This document shows positions 6,544-9,142 of a stretch of 9,142 nucleotides of DNA, one piece after another. This stretch comes from Thermoproteota archaeon (GTDB taxonomy: Archaea > Thermoproteota > Bathyarchaeia > Bathyarchaeales > Bathycorpusculaceae): the NCBI GenBank assembly GCA_012511995.1, contig JAAZFA010000132.1:1-9142 (forward strand), in the 5' to 3' direction. The translations under genes were made by a program, and so were the position numbers. Position 1 is the first letter of the stretch. The number at the start of each line of letters is the position of its first letter. The notes under the pieces are model-generated. The model was not told the origin of the DNA and did no database searches. It saw nothing but the letters and a program-made list of their open reading frames with translations.

Positions 6544-8255
6544 TAGTAGTCCCCTCTTTGTTGTGGTAATCCACAGCCAGGTGGCACAAACGGAACCACA
6601 TCAGTTTCTGAGCCAATGGGCACATCGATTACTGTTGTGACTTTGCTGGTTAGTGCTGTTTTAACTGCTTTTTGGAATTCTTCCATACTGTTTGCTCGGA
6701 AGCCTTGTGCACCATATGCTTCTGCTAGTTTGACGAAGTCTGGTGTGTTACCTAGATTAACTGCGTTGTATCGGCGATTGTAGAGCATGCGTTGCCACTG
6801 CGCCACCATACCTAATACACTATTGTTTAGGATTATAGCTATGACTGGGATATTTTCTTGTACACTGCAGGCTAATTCTTGCTCGGACATTATGAAGCTG
6901 CCGTCTCCTGCGATGTCTATGACTGGGCGGTCGGGACATGCGACTTTGGCGCCTATGGCTGCGGGAAAACCAAAGCCCATAGTACCAAGACCTCCGCTAC
7001 TGATGAAGGTCCGGGGGTTGAGTGCTTTGAAGTACAGTGCAGACCACATTTGGTTTTGCCCAACTTCTGTTGTTATAATTCCGTTTTCGGGTAGCATTTC
7101 CCGTAGTGCCGTCAGTAAGTTTTTGGGGACTATGTCTTTTGGTAATTCTTTCAATAGCGGACTTAACTGTTCTTTAGCTTCTTTAACTCGTTTTATCCAA
7201 GCGGTGCCTTCGCCTTTCTGTAGTTTTTCTTTGACTGCCGAGTGTAGTTTATTGAGAGTTATCTTTGCGTCTGCAAGGATGGGAACGTTTACTTCTATGT
7301 TCTTATTTATTTCTGCATTGTCGATTTCGATATGAATTTTTTTGGCGTTTGGTGCAAAGGTGTCTAGGTTGGCGGTTGCGCGGTCGCTAAATCTTGTTCC
7401 AACTGCCAACAGCACGTCTGTTTCACTCATTAGCCTGTTAGCTGCAGGGTTGCCATGCATACCAATGCTGCCCAGTGAAAGGGGGTGTGTTTCTGGGAAT
7501 GCACCTTTACCCATAAATGTGGTTGCTACTGGCGCCATTAGTAAATCGGACATCGCAATTAGTTCATCGGATGCATTTGAGCATATGACTCCGCCGCCTG
7601 CTAGTATTAATGGTGTCTCTGCCTTTGCTAGCAGTTCGGCGGCTTGACTAATTTTTGAGGGTTTAGGTTCTGTGATTAGTTTGTATCCTCTTAGGTTGAT
7701 TTTATTTGTGAATTCAACTTTTGTTTGTCCTGATTGCAGATTTTTCGGTAGGTCGATTAGGACTGGACCAGGTCTGCCGGTGGATGCTAGATGGAATGCA
7801 TTGTTGACCATACTTGGGATTTCTGTTATGTTGCGTGGTTGATAACTGTATTTTGTGACTGCGGTGACTATGCCTATTATGTCTGCTTCTTGGAAGGCAT
7901 CACGGCCGATCATGTAGCTGGTGTTTAGTCCGGTGGATGGAACTTGACCAGTTATGGCCACTATCGGGGATGAATCCATGTATGCATTTGCGATGCCAGT
8001 GACTAGGTTTGTAGCTCCTGGACCGCTGGTTGCCATACATACTCCAACACGTCCGCTGGCTCTTGCATATCCTTCTGCTTCGTGTGCTGCACACTGTTCA
8101 TGTCTTGCGAGTATATGGCGTATTTTGGTGTTGCCGCAGAGTGCATCGTATACTGGAAGTATGGCTCCACCTAAGATGCCAAAAATTGTGTCAACTTTTT
8201 GTCTTTCAAGGGATTCTAGTAGTGCCTGTGCACCGCTCATTTTAGTCATATTCAA
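6543..8255 (-). CDS. ilvB: Acetolactate synthase large (catalytic) subunit
   Basis: Thiamine-diphosphate enzyme that condenses two pyruvates to 2-acetolactate, or pyruvate with 2-oxobutyrate to 2-aceto-2-hydroxybutyrate, at the head of valine, leucine and isoleucine synthesis. All three domains are present in 570 residues: the N-terminal PYR domain with the catalytic Glu53 in RHEQCAAHEAEGYARASG and the SGPGATN loop (77-83); the central domain with ILAGGGV (217-223); and the PP domain with the cofactor motif that begins GDGSF (450-454) and ends at NN (477-478). The first candidate start is TTG at 8255, seven bases after an AGGAG. ATG codons follow at 8249 and at 8240; the latter begins MSGAQALLES, the usual family start. 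It is the first gene of the operon, so initiation here sets expression of the whole set. Confidence 0.96.
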   Translation of the reverse strand: MNMTKMSGAQALLESLERQKVDTIFGILGGAILPVYDALCGNTKIRHILARHEQCAAHEAEGYARASGRVGVCMATSGPGATNLVTGIANAYMDSSPIVAITGQVPSTGLNTSYMIGRDAFQEADIIGIVTAVTKYSYQPRNITEIPSMVNNAFHLASTGRPGPVLIDLPKNLQSGQTKVEFTNKINLRGYKLITEPKPSKISQAAELLAKAETPLILAGGGVICSNASDELIAMSDLLMAPVATTFMGKGAFPETHPLSLGSIGMHGNPAANRLMSETDVLLAVGTRFSDRATANLDTFAPNAKKIHIEIDNAEINKNIEVNVPILADAKITLNKLHSAVKEKLQKGEGTAWIKRVKEAKEQLSPLLKELPKDIVPKNLLTALREMLPENGIITTEVGQNQMWSALYFKALNPRTFISSGGLGTMGFGFPAAIGAKVACPDRPVIDIAGDGSFIMSEQELACSVQENIPVIAIILNNSVLGMVAQWQRMLYNRRYNAVNLGNTPDFVKLAEAYGAQGFRANSMEEFQKAVKTALTSKVTTVIDVPIGSETDVVPFVPPGCGLPQQRGDY

Positions 8256-8262
8256 ACATGGT

Positions 8263-8267
8263 CTCCT
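8263..8267 (-). promoter_or_regulatory. Ribosome-binding site of ilvB
   Basis: AGGAG on the - strand. It lies seven bases from the in-frame TTG at 8255, 13 from the ATG at 8249 and only three from an out-of-frame ATG at 8259. The spacing therefore favours TTG as the real ilvB start. The out-of-frame ATG would encode only five codons (MFEYD, 8242-8259), overlapping the start. Confidence 0.55.
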
Positions 8268-8342
8268 GTAGATTTATGGAATATGGTCTCTCTGATAGAA
8301 AAGTTTGCGAGAATATTGTGGATTTGGAGGTTAGTCTGGGTA

Positions 8343-8391
8343 AGCTATTAAAATGGTACCCAACGATCCCAGCTATTGAGGTGACGATCCC
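8343..8391. repeat. Imperfect tandem repeat upstream of ilvB
   Basis: Two units in a row on the + strand: AGCTATT, 13 other bases, then ACGATCCC (8343-8370), followed at once by AGCTATT, six other bases, then ACGATCCC (8371-8391). The two ACGATCCC copies are exactly 21 bases apart, two helical turns. An inverted repeat (TGGGTA 8337-8342 with TACCCA 8357-8362) and a five-base stem (8377-8381 with 8390-8394) overlap the units. It lies just downstream of the candidate ilvB promoter, so a regulator-binding site or leader RNA element is possible. Confidence 0.5.
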
Positions 8392-8420
8392 TCATGTTTT
8401 TTCCTCTCTTAAGACTCCAC

Positions 8421-8430
8421 GTATTTTTAA
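8421..8430 (-). promoter_or_regulatory. Candidate TATA box of the ilv-leu-pheA operon
   Basis: The - strand reads TTAAAAATAC, a fair match to the archaeal TATA consensus. It would place the transcript start near 8400 and give a leader of roughly 140 bases before ilvB. An eight-base palindrome (TCTTAAGA, 8407-8414) sits between the box and the expected start. The upstream B-recognition sequence is poor, and other AT-rich stretches farther up could serve instead. Confidence 0.3.
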
Positions 8431-8690
8431 GGTACACTGTGAGCAGATAAAAAGTTTGTGGTGTAATTGCGCCTTGTTACTAGCAACTAATAATATGTTG
8501 TGTTTTAGAGGTGAATAAGAAACGTTGTTTTGAGCTGTTAAGTGTCTATACGTGTAGTTTTCAGTATTGGTTATGTGTATGATGTTTTGTAACAAGTGCA
8601 TTTTTAGAGGTTTTGGTACAATTGTTGTTGTGTGATAGAATTGTAAAGGTTACGTGTTGAAAAAAATTTATTTGATTTTTTGCGTGAGAT

Positions 8691-8791
8691 TGGTTTTTTG
8701 TGTTTGTTGTTGCATGTGGGGTGGTTTGGGAGTGTTGGTGTGTATGTAGGTTTGTATGTGTGGTTGTATATACGTTGGTTGGTTTTTTGTG
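8691..8791 (+). other. G+T-rich, strand-asymmetric tract
   Basis: By my count 91 of these 101 bases are G or T on the + strand, with only two C. The opposite strand is therefore C/A-rich and nearly without G, so a - strand leader transcript would be unstructured here. Within it, G runs at 8718-8721, 8723-8724, 8728-8730 and 8737-8738 could form a two-layer G-quadruplex on the + strand. No exact repeat unit was seen, so it is compositional bias rather than a simple tandem repeat. Confidence 0.7.
8766..8773. promoter_or_regulatory. Palindromic TATA-like element
   Basis: GTATATAC is its own reverse complement, so it could place a preinitiation complex in either direction. On the + strand it would start transcription near 8795, just before the AAATAG arm of the inverted repeat and about 95 bases before the pseudogene ATG. 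On the - strand it would start near 8745, in the C/A-rich tract. Neither use is proven. Confidence 0.3.
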
Positions 8792-8863
8792 TTAGGGAAA
8801 TAGTTTGAGTAGTAGCCGGTCGGTGCTGCCCTGGTTGGCAGACGACTACTTCTATTTAACCAA
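8779..8863. ncRNA. Candidate structured RNA: GC-rich nested inverted repeat
   Basis: Four nested arms pair in order: TTGGTT 8779-8784 with AACCAA 8858-8863; AAATAG 8798-8803 with CTATTT 8852-8857; AGTAGCCG 8811-8818 with CGACTACT 8843-8850; CTGCC 8826-8830 with GGCAG 8837-8841 around a six-base loop. The 3' side on the + strand is almost continuous, while the 5' side carries bulges of 13, 7 and 7 bases. The core is GC-rich within AT-rich surroundings, often a mark of structured RNA. The third helix is fully paired only on the - strand, where a G-U wobble replaces a C-A mismatch, slightly favouring that strand; the TATA-like element 30 bases upstream would favour +. It matches no family I recognise: there is no kink-turn or ANA box for H/ACA RNA, and it is not a tRNA. 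Confidence 0.35.
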
Positions 8864-8890
8864 TTTTCTTTGAGATTTTTTTCTCCTTTA

Positions 8891-9142
8891 ATGCAGACCT
8901 TAGTTAATGAGCAGGCATTAGCCGAATCCAAAAGAGTACCCTAACGCTATCGTGGCAATATTGGTCACATCCATGCTAGTTACTATTCCAACCACAGGTG
9001 CTCAAGAAGAAACGCAATCTGCTCCACATTCACTGTAATAGCAAAATAAAACAGCTTGAAATCACAATATTGAACCAACAGTTTTCCAACCCAAATACAT
9101 CCGTCTACTTTGACATACGAATAAGATACAATTCAAACGAGA
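8891..9142 (+). pseudogene. Frameshifted secreted-protein gene, 5' part only, continues past the window
   Basis: The protein-like signal runs through three frames. Frame one, from ATG 8891, gives MQTLVNEQALAESKRVP and a TAA at 8942. Frame two (8943-9038) gives NAIVAILVTSMLVTIPTTGA then QEETQSAPHSL and a TAA at 9036. Together KR, the hydrophobic run and TTGA before QEE make a convincing signal peptide with n-, h- and c-regions. Frame three (from about 9037) stays open to the window end and contains KQLEITILNQQF and VYFDIRIRYNSNE, an alternating beta-strand pattern. Each switch is in the same direction and could be healed by removing one base, for example one C of CCC at 8939-8941. From memory, the last segment resembles a strand pair in secreted beta-sandwich proteins of Bathyarchaeia. 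There is no ribosome-binding site before the ATG. Sequencing error is the main alternative to real decay. Confidence 0.5.

Larger units (their letters stand above)
8256..8890. other. Non-coding region between ilvB and the + strand pseudogene
   Basis: A stretch of about 635 bases in which I can support no protein gene. Open frames here (8258-8518 on +, 8392-8601 and 8668-8931 on -) lack a ribosome-binding site, recognisable motifs and family resemblance. From the ilvB side outward it holds the ilvB RBS, the tandem repeat, a TATA-like box, AT-rich sequence (8440-8690), the G+T-rich tract, a palindromic TATA-like GTATATAC and the GC-rich inverted repeat. From about 8440 to 8800 the - strand is notably poor in G. 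Confidence 0.6.

Noticed and set aside
8258..8518. 86-codon + strand frame beginning at the ilvB start region
   Set aside because: No ribosome-binding site, no recognisable motif, and it runs through the ilvB promoter and repeat region.
8392..8601. 69-codon - strand frame upstream of ilvB containing consecutive Ile-Leu-Leu-Val codons, as in a branched-chain leader peptide
   Set aside because: It has no ribosome-binding site, is too long with only one short run of such codons, and has no terminator-antiterminator pair after it. Its start lies upstream of the best TATA candidate.
8779..8863. tRNA, H/ACA or C/D guide RNA as an explanation for the hairpin
   Set aside because: No T-loop or acceptor-stem pattern, no kink-turn, no ANA box at the 3' end and no paired C and D boxes were found.
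8668..8931. 87-codon - strand frame rich in Thr, Gln, Pro and His
   Set aside because: Its composition merely reflects the G+T-rich + strand tract and the inverted repeat. There is no start signal or family resemblance, and it lies antisense to the better signal-peptide reading.

Overview
This AT-rich window most likely comes from an archaeon. The gene complement is archaeal in style: LeuC and LeuD are separate short subunits, the prephenate dehydratase has no chorismate mutase domain, and the spacers contain TATA-like elements rather than bacterial promoters. The broken secreted protein at the right edge resembles, from memory only, secreted proteins common in Bathyarchaeia. That lineage is an inference and needs a database search.

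Positions 1-634 carry a + strand class I glutamine amidotransferase, which converges on a long - strand operon. The 167-base gap between them holds a good stem-loop and T-tracts for + strand transcription, and U-tracts for the opposite strand. Positions 802-8255 are a seven-gene - strand operon read in the order ilvB, ilvN, leuC, leuD, leuB, leuA, pheA. Junctions are tight (overlaps of 1, 1, 8 and 4 bases, and a few bases between leuB and leuA). The exception is the 94-base gap between ilvN and leuC, where ilvC (ketol-acid reductoisomerase) often sits in related operons. No ilvC or ilvD is present.

Acetolactate synthase (IlvBN) makes the first committed intermediate of valine and leucine. LeuA, LeuCD and LeuB then convert 2-oxoisovalerate to 2-oxoisocaproate. 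PheA makes phenylpyruvate and ties phenylalanine synthesis to the same transcript. All seven proteins are full length with intact catalytic motifs.

Positions 8256-8890 appear non-coding but are rich in structure. They contain an RBS setting a probable TTG start for ilvB, a TATA-like box, an imperfect tandem repeat with an 8-base motif repeated 21 bases apart, a roughly 100-base tract that is about 90% G+T on the + strand, and a GC-rich nested inverted repeat (8779-8863) that could fold as a structured RNA.

Positions 8891-9142 hold the start of a + strand gene whose apparent protein is spread over three frames: an N-region, a clear signal-peptide core with its cleavage region, and a beta-rich segment. 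I read it as a frameshifted secreted-protein pseudogene running off the window. I found no defence system, CRISPR array, insertion sequence or tRNA. The operon is conventional, and the novelty is in the right-hand intergenic region.
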